This document shows, in pieces, positions 16,851-25,455 of a stretch of DNA of 64,000 nt; position 1 is the first letter of the stretch; each line of letters opens with the position of its first letter. The translations under genes and the position numbers were made by a program. The notes below the pieces were generated by a model. The model did not search any database. It had not been told where the DNA came from and was given only the letters and a program-made list of their open reading frames with translations. This DNA is from Absicoccus intestinalis (lineage in GTDB: Bacteria; Bacillota_I; Bacilli_A; Erysipelotrichales; Erysipelotrichaceae), in assembly GCF_033971885.1 (NCBI RefSeq), contig NZ_JALBUS010000006.1, positions 49,729 to 113,728 of the forward strand, given 5' to 3'.

Positions 16851-18041
16851 ATGGCCAAAAAACATGTATTGATTGGCGTTTGTGGTGGCATTGCCGCCTA
16901 CAAAGCTTGTGATCTTGTAAGCACGCTTTCCAAACGCAATTTCGAAATAAAAGTAATGATGACAGAACATGCAACGCAATTTGTTCCCCCACTATCTTTT
17001 GAAGCCTTGTCCAAAAATCCAGTCGAAACTGACTTGTTTCATGATACAAAAGATCCCATTGCGCATATCAGTTTAGCCAATTGGGCCGATATTGTCGTAT
17101 TGGTACCTGCCACTGCCAATGTGATCGCGAAAGTGGTCCATGGCATCAGTGACGATCTGGTATCCACCACCTTTTTAGCTTGTACATGTACCAAATTGAT
17201 TTGTCCAGCTATGAATGTGGATATGTATGAAAATCCAGTGACCCAAGAAAATATCCAAAAAGCCAAGCAATTGGGCTATCAATTTGTGGAACCTGTAGTG
17301 GGGCATTTAGCTTGTGATGCAACGGGCAAAGGCAAATTAGCACCCGTATCCGCTATGGTCGATCGGATTGAACAATTGACCCATCCGACTTTTTCTTTAG
17401 CTGGAAAAAAGGTATTGATCACAGCCGGTCCGACCCAAGAGCCATTGGATCCGGTTCGTTTTCTTTCCAATCATTCTTCCGGAAAACAAGGTTATGCGAT
17501 CGCACAAGCTGCTAAAGATATGGGGGCACAAGTCACGCTTGTGTGTGGTCCTTGTGCATTAACGGATATTCCTGGTGTCGAAATGATCCATGTTCAGACG
17601 GCGCAGGAAATGTTTGAAGCGGTAAAAAACACTTATGAAGATGCGAATTATATCATCATGGCAGCCGCTGTCGGTGATTATCGACCCGAAGTGGTTTCGA
17701 ATCAAAAAATTAAGAAAGCGGATGCTTGTATGGAATTGCGTCTAATAAAAAATCCCGATATCTTAGCTTTTGTTGGTCGTCACAAGACGCATCAGATTCT
17801 TTGTGGCTTTGCGATGGAGACCCAAGATCTCGAAAAAAATGCGCACCAAAAGTTGATCGATAAAAATTGTGATCTTTTGATTGGCAATAACTTATTTGTG
17901 GAAGGAGCCGGTTTCCAAGGCGATACCAACGTAGTCTGTTTGATTACCAAAGATTCCATCGATCAACTGCCAAAGTTGACGAAATCGGAATTAGGATATA
18001 AAATTCTAAAGACTATGTCGAAACTAGAAAAGGAAAAATAA
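16851..18041 (+). CDS. coaBC: Bifunctional phosphopantothenoylcysteine decarboxylase / synthetase
   Basis: Two-domain coenzyme A enzyme of 396 residues. The N-terminal CoaC flavoprotein half shows GVCGGIAAYKACDLV, the catalytic histidine in AHISLANWAD, VPATANVIAK and the CPAMNVDMYENP substrate clamp. The C-terminal CoaB half starts with VLITAGPTQEPLDPVRFLSN and includes AAVGDYRP, KIKKAD and LIKNPDILA. It couples 4'-phosphopantothenate to cysteine using CTP and decarboxylates the product. GGAGG precedes the ATG. It overlaps coaX by one base (TAATG). Confidence 0.97.
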   Translation: MAKKHVLIGVCGGIAAYKACDLVSTLSKRNFEIKVMMTEHATQFVPPLSFEALSKNPVETDLFHDTKDPIAHISLANWADIVVLVPATANVIAKVVHGISDDLVSTTFLACTCTKLICPAMNVDMYENPVTQENIQKAKQLGYQFVEPVVGHLACDATGKGKLAPVSAMVDRIEQLTHPTFSLAGKKVLITAGPTQEPLDPVRFLSNHSSGKQGYAIAQAAKDMGAQVTLVCGPCALTDIPGVEMIHVQTAQEMFEAVKNTYEDANYIIMAAAVGDYRPEVVSNQKIKKADACMELRLIKNPDILAFVGRHKTHQILCGFAMETQDLEKNAHQKLIDKNCDLLIGNNLFVEGAGFQGDTNVVCLITKDSIDQLPKLTKSELGYKILKTMSKLEKEK

Positions 18042-18829
18042 TGCCTATGTTAGTGTGTATCGATATCGGGAACTCCAATATCACATTGGGTCTGATCAAT
18101 AAGGATCAAATCGTGGGTAAATATCGTTTAACGACCAAAGCGCGTCGTTCCAGTGATGAGTTTGGGTTGATGTTGCAGTCCTTTATGCAAAGAGAAAATA
18201 TACAAAAAGAAGATATTGATGATGTCATCATCACTTCTGTTGTGCCCAAGGTCATGCACTCTTGTCGCAATGGTGTTTTTAAATTCTTTGGGATCGAGCC
18301 CATCATTGTTCGACCGGGCTTAAAAAGTGGAATCAGTGTTCAAATGGAAAACCCACGCAGTGTCGGTGCTGATCGAATCGTCGATTGTGCCGGGGCCTAT
18401 TATCATTATGGCGGTCCGGTATTGGTCATCGATTTTGGTACGGCAACCACGTATGATTTTGTGGATGAAAAAGGTCGGTTTCGTGCCGGTGTGATCAGTG
18501 TCGGCATTGAAACGGGTGCTTTGGCATTGACCAACCAAACCGCACAGTTACCAGAAATCGAAATTCGCAAACCAAAGACCATCATGGCTCGTAATACGCA
18601 AAGTGAAATGGAAGCAGGTGTCTTCTACCAATATTTAGGTGGAGTGGAATATACGATTCGCCAATTCCAGAAACAAGCCGATACTCCTCAACCCATCAAA
18701 GTTGTGGCCACGGGCGGTCTAGGCCGCATCATTCATGCCCATACCCCATTGATCGATACATACGATGCCGATTTGATCTTCAAAGGCTTAAATATCATTT
18801 ATAAAAAAAATAAACCAATCAAAGAATAG
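18041..18829 (+). CDS. coaX: Type III pantothenate kinase
   Basis: First enzyme of CoA synthesis, phosphorylating pantothenate; the CoaX type is not feedback inhibited by CoA. Family landmarks: CIDIGNSNITLGL (phosphate 1), GADRIVDCAGAYYHYG, VIDFGTATTYDF (phosphate 2) and ATGGLGRIIH (adenosine). The length of 262 is normal. Paired with coaBC, so two non-adjacent pathway steps are co-expressed. The first ATG gives the TAATG overlap; a second Met two codons later is possible. Confidence 0.96.
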   Translation: MPMLVCIDIGNSNITLGLINKDQIVGKYRLTTKARRSSDEFGLMLQSFMQRENIQKEDIDDVIITSVVPKVMHSCRNGVFKFFGIEPIIVRPGLKSGISVQMENPRSVGADRIVDCAGAYYHYGGPVLVIDFGTATTYDFVDEKGRFRAGVISVGIETGALALTNQTAQLPEIEIRKPKTIMARNTQSEMEAGVFYQYLGGVEYTIRQFQKQADTPQPIKVVATGGLGRIIHAHTPLIDTYDADLIFKGLNIIYKKNKPIKE

Positions 18830-18852
18830 AAACTTTGATTGGTTCTTTTTTT
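18813..18852. terminator. Bidirectional terminator between coaX and trxB
   Basis: AACCAATCAAAG, an eight-base loop, CTTTGATTGGTT, then a T-run; it overlaps the coaX stop. Confidence 0.88.
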
Positions 18853-19756
18853 ATATGGAAGCCGCTAATATAGCAGCAGCCGTACCATCGGCAGCCGCTG
18901 TTGTTAATTGACGCACATTTTTCGTACGCACATCACCTGCCACAAAAATATTTTTTACATTGGTTCGTGTATCTTCTCCCGCTTGGATATAGCCGCTTTT
19001 GTCCAAATGGACAATGCCTTCCAACAAGCTGGTTTCTGGTTGCATACCAATGGCCACAAATAAGCCATCTACCGCTAACGAACGCTTTTCTTTCGTTTGC
19101 ACATTTTGAAGCGCAAGACCCGATAGTTTTCCCTGCTTTTCCTCTAAGCCACAAATGATCGTATTTGTGATGGGATGAATGTTGTCGATGGTTGCTAATT
19201 TTTCCTGTAGGACCGTTTCGGCTCGATATGTATTCCGACGATGGATCAAATAGACTTCTTTGGCAATCGATGATAGATAAATGGCATCATCCAAGGCAAT
19301 ATTACCACCGCCATTGACAGCTACCACTTTATCTTTAAAGAATGCCCCATCACAATTGGCACAATATGAAATGCCATGTCCAATCAGTTTTTCTTCATTG
19401 GCCAGGCCCAAATGACGATGGCTCGCTCCACCTGCATAGATCAAACTCTTTCCGGAATATGTATCTTGTGCCGTTTGGATCGTGACACGATTTTCTTCGG
19501 GAACAATCTTCACAACTTCTTCATAGACAAAATGAGCACCGAGATCCATGGCTTGTTGATAGAGCTTAAAACCTAGATCAGCCCCATTCACCGAAGCCAT
19601 GCCCGGATAATTTTCGATTTCATTGGCCGTAATGATCTGACCACCCGGTGCATTTTTTTCAAACACGATGGCTTGTTTTCCTGCGCGTTGAATATATATG
19701 GCAGCAGTTAGACCGGCAATGCCAGCCCCAATGATCAATATGTTATTTTTATTCAT
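18851..19756 (-). CDS. trxB: Thioredoxin reductase
   Basis: A 301-residue flavoprotein: N-terminal FAD site ILIIGAGIAGLTAAIYIQRA, redox pair CANC in ISYCANCDGAFFKDK, NADPH site VNGGGNIALDDAIYL (last Gly/Ala positions slightly divergent), and C-terminal FAD motif IFVAGDVRTKNVRQ. It should reduce thioredoxin with NADPH. AAGGAGG precedes the ATG. murB ends 5 bases upstream, so trxB is the distal gene of a murB-trxB unit. No thioredoxin gene is visible nearby. Confidence 0.94.
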   Translation of the reverse strand: MNKNNILIIGAGIAGLTAAIYIQRAGKQAIVFEKNAPGGQIITANEIENYPGMASVNGADLGFKLYQQAMDLGAHFVYEEVVKIVPEENRVTIQTAQDTYSGKSLIYAGGASHRHLGLANEEKLIGHGISYCANCDGAFFKDKVVAVNGGGNIALDDAIYLSSIAKEVYLIHRRNTYRAETVLQEKLATIDNIHPITNTIICGLEEKQGKLSGLALQNVQTKEKRSLAVDGLFVAIGMQPETSLLEGIVHLDKSGYIQAGEDTRTNVKNIFVAGDVRTKNVRQLTTAAADGTAAAILAASI

Positions 19757-19761
19757 AGGAT

Positions 19762-20760
19762 CTACCTCCTTGTGCTTTCATCGTATCGAAAAATCGAACG
19801 TTTACCAAGTGGAATGCCCATCAATCGAACTTCTGGTTCCAATTGGATCTTTGTGTGGGCATAGACCTTCTCTAGGATGGTTTGGATCGCACAAGATACC
19901 GAATCCATGGTTGCTCCTTCATTGATCAAGATCAATGGACTGTCTGGATACATGCGTATCCCTTGAAAATGAAATCCCTTGGGCCACAAAGTCTTTAATA
20001 TTGATCCCGTTGATATTTTGATATGATCTGCTGGCAAATCAAACATCTTCAAAGTAGGAAATTGTTTTTGGAGCTGGATGGCTTGGCTTTTGGCAACGAT
20101 CACATTGCGAAAAAAAGAGCCACAACTTGGATAGCGTTGCAGATTCGGAATGCGATGGAATCGTTGATCTACTATTTCTGACCGTTTTTGAACAAGTGCT
20201 TGTTTCGATCCTTTAATCAAAGAAACAACCACCGATTGAATAAACCAACGTTGGGGATCTTGTTGAAAAATAGACGTTCGATATCCCATACCCAATTCAG
20301 CTTTTGAAAATGTTTTTATTTGATGCGTGAAACGATCATACACTTGGACCGATTCAATGACATCTTTTAATTCATGGCCATAAGCCCCTGCATTCATCAT
20401 GGCAGCTCCACCTAAGCTTCCTGGAATGCCCGATAAAGATTCCATGCCTTGGTACCCATTTTCTACGCTCCTTTGAATAAATGCGTCCATATTTTGACCG
20501 GATTGGATGCGAATGCGTACACCCTGCACGGTTTCCGATTCCATTTGCCAACCCATCATTTGATTGATCAGCCAAACATCTTGGGCCTTTTCCTTTCCTA
20601 CCAACGTATTGGTGCCTCCACCTAAAATCGAAGCATTTGGATATAAGTGAAAGATATCTTCAATTTCTTGATCCTTTTCGACAATGATGGCCGTATGGAT
20701 GATAGGTCCCATACGAAATGATAAATACGTGGATAGATCAAAATGTGTTACTGTCTTCAT
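19762..20760 (-). CDS. murB: UDP-N-acetylenolpyruvoylglucosamine reductase
   Basis: FAD enzyme reducing UDP-GlcNAc-enolpyruvate to UDP-MurNAc in peptidoglycan synthesis. Seen: FAD loop ILGGGTNTLV, SLSGIPGSLGGAAMMNAGAYG, GYRTSIF (the Tyr that marks class), the proton-donor serine in YPSCGSFFRN and the final glutamate in LEPEVRLMG. At 332 residues it is somewhat longer than type II MurB, with an extra C-terminal tail (GKRSIFRYDESTRR). AGGAGG lies 6 bases before the ATG. Confidence 0.94.
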   Translation of the reverse strand: MKTVTHFDLSTYLSFRMGPIIHTAIIVEKDQEIEDIFHLYPNASILGGGTNTLVGKEKAQDVWLINQMMGWQMESETVQGVRIRIQSGQNMDAFIQRSVENGYQGMESLSGIPGSLGGAAMMNAGAYGHELKDVIESVQVYDRFTHQIKTFSKAELGMGYRTSIFQQDPQRWFIQSVVVSLIKGSKQALVQKRSEIVDQRFHRIPNLQRYPSCGSFFRNVIVAKSQAIQLQKQFPTLKMFDLPADHIKISTGSILKTLWPKGFHFQGIRMYPDSPLILINEGATMDSVSCAIQTILEKVYAHTKIQLEPEVRLMGIPLGKRSIFRYDESTRR

Positions 20761-20818
20761 CTTTGTCCTCCTATATCTTTTTTATCTTAGATATTGTCTT
20801 CTGTCTTGTGATTTGCTC

Positions 20819-20852
20819 AAAAAAAACTGTGTCCTGCTAAAACAGAACACAG
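20819..20852 (-). terminator. Minus-strand terminator upstream of murB
   Basis: CTGTGTTCTG-TTTTAG-CAGGACACAG followed by a long T-run on the minus strand. It lies about 235 bases past the nth terminator, so it ends some other short transcript. Confidence 0.75.
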
Positions 20853-20864
20853 CCAGGGGGAAAT

Positions 20865-21017
20865 TCACGATGATTTTTGCTCAATCTCTGAAAGATCTAT
20901 AAGATCATGAATGCCCAATGGGTGTTGAAAAACTTTCGTTGGCTTCGCACTGTTCTCCTTATCCTGCATTCGGCTTTATTGCGATGCATATGGAAACAGA
21001 AATCGTTTTTGTTTCAT
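20865..21017 (-). pseudogene. Possible decayed small ORF or untranslated RNA
   Basis: From an ATG at 21017 the frame reads MKQKRFLFPYASQ, then TAA (20976-20978), then in the same frame SRMQDKENSAKPTKVFQHPL and on to a stop at 20865. This 50-codon frame lies between two minus-strand terminators. I recognise no family. The segment also contains short hairpins (GATCT-ATA-AGATC, CCC-AAT-GGG), so a structured RNA is an equal possibility. This is the only content I see in the 326-base murB-nth gap. Confidence 0.25.
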
Positions 21018-21063
21018 GCCTAAACGATCATCCCTCCTATCTTCACTATACCTTTTTTCTCCC

Positions 21064-21088
21064 ATAAAAAAAGTACCCCTGGGGTACT
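21064..21088 (-). terminator. Terminator of nth and the long upstream operon
   Basis: AGTACCCC-A-GGGGTACT followed by a T-run on the minus strand, overlapping the nth stop. Confidence 0.85.
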
Positions 21089-21728
21089 ATTGCTTCTGTT
21101 TATAGGCATCCAATTTGTCTTTCTTACAAATCTTGGTGAACGGACATTGTTCACACTTAGGATTACGGGCTGTACAAAGATAACGACCAAAAAAGATAAA
21201 ATCATGATGGGCTTGATTCCATCGATCGCGATCAATCTTTCGTTTGAGCTTGGCTTCCACTTTTTCCACCGTATCATAAGGTTTAGCCAATCCCAATCGT
21301 TTACTCACCCGATCCACATGGGTATCCACCGCAAAACTAGGAATCCCAAAAGCTACACTGCGAACCACATTGGCCGTCTTTCTTCCTACGCCCGGCAAAG
21401 ATAACAAATCCTTATAACTGGAAGGAACGATGCCATCGTATCGTGCTTCCAATTCTCTGCTTAAATTTAAGATGGAATGGGCTTTATTTCGATATAAACC
21501 AATCCGTTTGATGTAGGGGATGATGTCTTTGACTTCGGCTTGTGCCATGGCTTTGGATGTCGGATATCTTTCAAACAAAGCTGGTGTGACTTGATTGACC
21601 GATGCATCGGTGGTTTGGGCCGATAAAACAACCGCTACCAACAATTGAAACGGAGTTTCATGGATCAATTCACATTGGGCATGCGGAAATATTTTTTCGA
21701 TTTCATCAACAATTTCATTACCGGTCAC
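21087..21728 (-). CDS. nth: Endonuclease III
   Basis: DNA glycosylase/AP lyase removing oxidised pyrimidines. The helix-hairpin-helix LLSLPGVGRKTANVV contains the catalytic lysine, and AVDTHVDRVSKRLGL the catalytic aspartate. The C-terminal [4Fe-4S] ligands follow the Cx6Cx2Cx5C pattern (CTARNPKCEQCPFTKIC). I prefer the GTG at 21728: GGAGG is 9 bases upstream, whereas the ATG at 21737 directly abuts that site. It overlaps the dnaD end, as in the Bacillus dnaD-nth arrangement. Confidence 0.95.
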   Translation of the reverse strand: MTGNEIVDEIEKIFPHAQCELIHETPFQLLVAVVLSAQTTDASVNQVTPALFERYPTSKAMAQAEVKDIIPYIKRIGLYRNKAHSILNLSRELEARYDGIVPSSYKDLLSLPGVGRKTANVVRSVAFGIPSFAVDTHVDRVSKRLGLAKPYDTVEKVEAKLKRKIDRDRWNQAHHDFIFFGRYLCTARNPKCEQCPFTKICKKDKLDAYKQKQ

Positions 21729-22257
21729 GAATACCATCCTCCACTTCTTCCACCGTTAAGCCTTTTTGTTTCCAAGACACCAAGATCGATTCCATATAAT
21801 TCAGGGATAATTTATTATAGACCACGGCTTCATTGAGCGCACAAACGACCATGCGCTCGGTGTATTTTTCTTCCAGATCAAGGATGCGTTGCATTTCATT
21901 GGGGCTTAAAGGACGACCAAATTCGGTTTCAATGCGTTCAATCAAAGATTGATCCAAAGGTTGTCCAATGTCGTCTTCATAGACGCCGTCAATATGAAAG
22001 GTCAAGGCCCCGTCATGAAAATCAATGGTCAAATAGCCTTTATCCGATAGAGATAAAAAGATTTCTTCAATCTGATCCACATCTAGCTTTGTTTTTGTGG
22101 ATAGGGCTTCATGATCTATTGGGGTATGGGTTTGATTCATAAAATCAATCAATAATAAGACCATGGCTTCATCGTTGTTGACATGCAGATCTTGGAGATG
22201 ATCCAAGATCCAAGTGCGATGATCCATATACGGTGCATTCCAATCCATCTTACTCAT
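21718..22257 (-). CDS. dnaD: DnaD-domain replication protein
   Basis: A 179-residue primosomal protein helping load the replicative helicase. The N-terminal part is a winged helix (LLIDFMNQTHTPIDHEALST...). The C-terminal DnaB/DnaD domain includes FGRPLSPNEMQRILDLEEKY and ends VSWKQKGLTVEEVEDGIRDR, matching the YxxxIL-W-G signature (MESILVSWKQKG). Context with ypmB upstream and nth downstream matches the conserved Bacillus cluster. Its ATG overlaps the upstream stop by 8 bases. Confidence 0.9.
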   Translation of the reverse strand: MSKMDWNAPYMDHRTWILDHLQDLHVNNDEAMVLLLIDFMNQTHTPIDHEALSTKTKLDVDQIEEIFLSLSDKGYLTIDFHDGALTFHIDGVYEDDIGQPLDQSLIERIETEFGRPLSPNEMQRILDLEEKYTERMVVCALNEAVVYNKLSLNYMESILVSWKQKGLTVEEVEDGIRDR

Positions 22258-22705
22258 TTGGGCTCAACCCTCTTTCATAGACACGAACAAAGGTATCATA
22301 ATCAATCAAGATCATTGATCCATCGCCCGTGATCACATAACAAGGATTATTATATCCATAACCGAGAACAATCGTATCGGCTTGGATACCATACTCTTTT
22401 TTTGCCACTTTCTTCGCTTTATCATAATTTAACGTGCTCATTTTTCGCGTCGTGATGACATTGCCCTTCACATTAAACCAATATAACGTTTTTTTCGTGT
22501 AGCCTTGATACGTCTTATAATCAAAAACATGCGTCGTTAATCCTTGAATGCCTTTGACTTTCTTTTCGATCTTCGCTTGATTTTGGGCTTCGACTTGTTC
22601 ATGAACGCGATTGGGACCACTGATGAAAAGTGACCAAAAGATACATATCAAAAGGATCAAGACGATCCATAATACAGCAGTAAAACGACGATTCAGTCCT
22701 TTCAT
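22250..22705 (-). CDS. YpmB-like membrane-anchored protein (DUF5590)
   Basis: A 151-residue protein with one N-terminal membrane segment (residues 9-29, AVLWIVLILLICIFWSLF) and an extracytoplasmic PepSY-like pair of half domains; the second contains DKAKKVAKKEYGIQADTI. YpmB homologs sit next to dnaD and nth in Bacillus, and the same order here supports the identification. Function unknown; PepSY domains are thought to modulate proteases or bind other proteins. Confidence 0.75.
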   Translation of the reverse strand: MKGLNRRFTAVLWIVLILLICIFWSLFISGPNRVHEQVEAQNQAKIEKKVKGIQGLTTHVFDYKTYQGYTKKTLYWFNVKGNVITTRKMSTLNYDKAKKVAKKEYGIQADTIVLGYGYNNPCYVITGDGSMILIDYDTFVRVYERGLSPNE

Positions 22706-22721
22706 CCTATCCCTTCCTTTC

Positions 22722-23399
22722 TTATAGACGTTTGATAAAGGTTTCCACTAATTGTGCCGATTGAGCACTGGCTTTGGGTGCATATTCCGAAAATTCCATG
22801 GGATTATCATGGTGAACAGCCACATCACTCAATGCCCGGACAATGACATAGGGCACTTGGAACGAATGGGCCACTTGGGCAATGGCGCCGGCTTCCATTT
22901 CACTGCAGGCCGATTGTGGAAAATGGCTCATCAAACGATCCAGATCTTCCGTTCGTGACATAAATAAGTCTTGACTGGCAATCCAACCTACATGAAAAGA
23001 AATGCCTAGATCTTGGGCACACGATGTACAAAGATCCACCAATTTTTGGTCGGGTTCATAGACCAGACCATAGGCGTCGTCTCCATCCAATGCGGTCAAA
23101 TCAAAATCGGCTTGTACCACCATTTGAGAGATGACAATATCCAAGACGTTTTGATCGGCTTTTAGACCCCCGGCCGTACCAATGTTGATAATGGCTTCTA
23201 AATCTTGTTTCATGCATAAGATCGCTGTGGCCATGGCCGCATGCGTCTTACCAATGCCCGATTTTGCGATCACGATGTCTTTGCCATGCATCGTACCATA
23301 ATGCAAGGTACAGGTGGCGACTTGTTCGGTTTTCGTAATGGTCGATAGCTTTTCAATGGCTTCGACTTCCATATCCATTGCAGCAATAATTCCTATCAT
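22722..23399 (-). CDS. mtnN: 5'-methylthioadenosine/S-adenosylhomocysteine nucleosidase
   Basis: Hydrolyses MTA and SAH, clearing SAM by-products and feeding the autoinducer-2 precursor route. A 225-residue protein starting MIGIIAAMDMEVEAI with the catalytic glutamate near residue 12. It also shows SEMEAGAIAQVAH (ribose site) and RALSDVA with the catalytic aspartate. The start at 23399 forms an ATGA overlap with the methyltransferase stop; the ATG at 23420 is seven codons upstream and not needed. Sits behind a SAM methyltransferase, a functionally sensible pair. Confidence 0.95.
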   Translation of the reverse strand: MIGIIAAMDMEVEAIEKLSTITKTEQVATCTLHYGTMHGKDIVIAKSGIGKTHAAMATAILCMKQDLEAIINIGTAGGLKADQNVLDIVISQMVVQADFDLTALDGDDAYGLVYEPDQKLVDLCTSCAQDLGISFHVGWIASQDLFMSRTEDLDRLMSHFPQSACSEMEAGAIAQVAHSFQVPYVIVRALSDVAVHHDNPMEFSEYAPKASAQSAQLVETFIKRL

Positions 23400-24100
23400 T
23401 TCGTTTCCTTTCTTGTACATACATAAAAATATTTTTCACCCGGACAGATACCGGGATGGGTAAAGTCCGTATCGATGGATTCAATTTCAAAATAGGGTTC
23501 CAATTGTGTTTTTAACCATTGGGGATCATAGACTCTTTGAAGGTGATGTTCCTGGATGAGTCCGGCTTTCGTATAAAACGCAAAGTCTTGATAGATCCAA
23601 TCGTCTTCGCTTTCAATGGACCATTGGTATTTGGTACCATCGCAAAACTCACCCGTTTCATTCCATTCTTGGCGAAATTCTGCTAAGCGATCCAAAGCGT
23701 GGGTATCAAAGAAAAAAGTGCCATGGGGATGTAAATGATCATGGACTTGTTGAAAAAAGGTAATGACATCTTCTGGATCTAGAAGATAATTGAAGCTATC
23801 ACATAAACAGGCAATCGCCTCAAACGATCCCAAGGCACTTAGGTCTTTCATGTCCTGGCAATAATACGGAATGGTTGGATCTTTGGCTTTGGCTTGATCG
23901 ATCATTTGTTGCGAAAGATCCAAAGCTTGCATCGTATAGCCTTTTAAAGCAAGGGCATGAGTGATTTCTCCTGATCCACAGGCACATTCTAACATGGAAC
24001 AAGCGGATTTGTGTCGTTCGATCCAAGTAACCCAGGCTTGTGTTGCTTGTTCATCTTTGACTAGATCATCATAATAGGTGGCCAACGTACTATAGATCAT
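23396..24100 (-). CDS. Class I SAM-dependent methyltransferase
   Basis: A 234-residue Rossmann-fold methyltransferase. The SAM loop is MLECACGSGEITHALA near residue 37, with ALDLSQQMIDQAKAK (motif post I) and YCQDMKDLSALGSFEAIAC (motif II). It resembles the YqeM proteins that follow yqeK-yqeL in Bacillus, and the order nadD-yqeK-rsfS-methyltransferase is the same here. Substrate unknown. It overlaps rsfS by 11 bases. Confidence 0.85.
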   Translation of the reverse strand: MIYSTLATYYDDLVKDEQATQAWVTWIERHKSACSMLECACGSGEITHALALKGYTMQALDLSQQMIDQAKAKDPTIPYYCQDMKDLSALGSFEAIACLCDSFNYLLDPEDVITFFQQVHDHLHPHGTFFFDTHALDRLAEFRQEWNETGEFCDGTKYQWSIESEDDWIYQDFAFYTKAGLIQEHHLQRVYDPQWLKTQLEPYFEIESIDTDFTHPGICPGEKYFYVCTRKETK

Positions 24101-24428
24101 AGCTAGTCACCGGACAATCTGCATACAAACGATCCAAATTATAAATTTGACGTGTTTCTTTCACAAATAAATTGACCACCACATTGCCAAGATCCAATAA
24201 GATCCAAGGACTATGGGCATCGCCTTCTTGACGAATGGGGATATCAAAGCCTGCTTCTTTGACTTTTTCTTTGATGTTTTGGGCAATCGCATTATTTTGA
24301 CGAAGATTATTGGCTGTGACCACAATGATATCATCCATAAATGGAGTGATATCCATACAATCGTAGTCTTTCACGAACATTCCTTTTCGTTCCAATATCG
24401 CTTGAATCACGACATCTTTTAATTCCAT
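24090..24428 (-). CDS. rsfS: Ribosomal silencing factor RsfS
   Basis: A 112-residue RsfS/Iojap protein that binds ribosomal protein uL14 and blocks subunit joining during nutrient limitation. Characteristic blocks: MDITPFMDDIIVVTANNLRQ, then EGDAHSPWILLDLGNVVVNLF and ETRQIYNLDRLYAD. Sits 2 bases behind nadD/yqeK, the classic neighbourhood. Confidence 0.95.
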   Translation of the reverse strand: MELKDVVIQAILERKGMFVKDYDCMDITPFMDDIIVVTANNLRQNNAIAQNIKEKVKEAGFDIPIRQEGDAHSPWILLDLGNVVVNLFVKETRQIYNLDRLYADCPVTSYDL

Positions 24429-24430
24429 AC

Positions 24431-25453
24431 TTATTTTCCTTCCTCTAAATATTTATCATTTTCATTTTTTACGGCCCAAAAGCCTTGATAAATATCGGCT
24501 TTGCATAGATCGATCAAATGGGTAGAATCATAACCTCGTAAGGGATCGGTCTTATCGGCACAAAACACGATCATCGCATAGGGATCTCTATGATCATCGC
24601 CTAAGACATGGTGATAGATGGCATTTTTGATTTGGGGATCATCCAAATAAAAGATGCGGTCCACGATTTCGCTTCCGACAAAACCATGCCATACCGGAAT
24701 GGCCCATTTCTTATTTTCGGGACAAATGGCATCCATCCATTGTTCCAAATGGATTTTATCCATATTTTTAGCAATATCATGAAACAAACCAATATAGTAG
24801 GCTTTTTGCCCATCCAAGCCATTGGCCAAGGCCATTTCTTCACATAAATGGGCAACCGATACGCTGTGTTTGTAGCGATGTTGCGTTTCTCTTTCGGCAA
24901 TAAAGTTTTCTATGTATAAACGATGTTCATAGATATATTGTAAGACACTGTAAGGTACATAATTCAATTTATTGCCCTTGCGAATTTCCGAACTGGATAC
25001 AGGCATGGCTTCCATATGGATACACTGAATCGGATATTGGGTCTTGGCTAGCTGGCCATCTCGATCCACACAAACAAAAGAAATCAACGAAGTCAATGTT
25101 TCGGGTTCGCGCCATTGATCAAATTGTGTCAATTGATCATTGCCGATCATCCAGACAAATTCATGATCGGGATACCTTTGTTTCAAGGTCTTGACCGTAT
25201 CGATCGTATAGCTTTTTCCTTCTCGTTCCATTTCCAATGTACAGACATGAAAGCGTGGATCATAGGCCATGACTCTTTGGATCATAGCCAAGCGATGGAC
25301 ATCGGATGTTAAGATTCGATCTTTTAATGGCGTCGATTTGGTGGGCATGAACCAAATTTCATCGCAATGAAGCTTTTGTAAACCGGTCTTTGCGATTTGG
25401 ATATGGCCATAATGAATGGGATCAAAGGATCCACCAATAATTCCTACTTTCAT
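24431..25453 (-). CDS. nadD-yqeK: Fused nicotinate-nucleotide adenylyltransferase (NadD) / YqeK HD hydrolase
   Basis: A 340-residue fusion. Residues 1 to about 190 are NadD, adenylylating nicotinate mononucleotide in NAD synthesis: GIIGGSFDPIHYGHI at the nucleotide site and VSSSEIRKG near 153. From about 192 a YqeK-type HD domain follows (HRYKHSVSVAHLCEEMALAN, GLFHDIAKN with the HD pair), a family shown to hydrolyse Ap4A symmetrically. In Bacillus these are two adjacent genes; here no stop or start separates them. The fusion joins an enzyme making dinucleotides with one degrading them. Confidence 0.93.
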   Translation of the reverse strand: MKVGIIGGSFDPIHYGHIQIAKTGLQKLHCDEIWFMPTKSTPLKDRILTSDVHRLAMIQRVMAYDPRFHVCTLEMEREGKSYTIDTVKTLKQRYPDHEFVWMIGNDQLTQFDQWREPETLTSLISFVCVDRDGQLAKTQYPIQCIHMEAMPVSSSEIRKGNKLNYVPYSVLQYIYEHRLYIENFIAERETQHRYKHSVSVAHLCEEMALANGLDGQKAYYIGLFHDIAKNMDKIHLEQWMDAICPENKKWAIPVWHGFVGSEIVDRIFYLDDPQIKNAIYHHVLGDDHRDPYAMIVFCADKTDPLRGYDSTHLIDLCKADIYQGFWAVKNENDKYLEEGK

Positions 25454-25455
25454 TT

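Noticed and set aside
20819..21066. 6S RNA, tmRNA or SRP RNA
   Set aside because: The end-pairing is suggestive, but I could not find the family-specific conserved sequences, so no name is given.
20865..21277. An 85-codon minus-strand frame at 21020-21277
   Set aside because: It lies almost wholly within nth in another frame and runs through its terminator; a shadow ORF.
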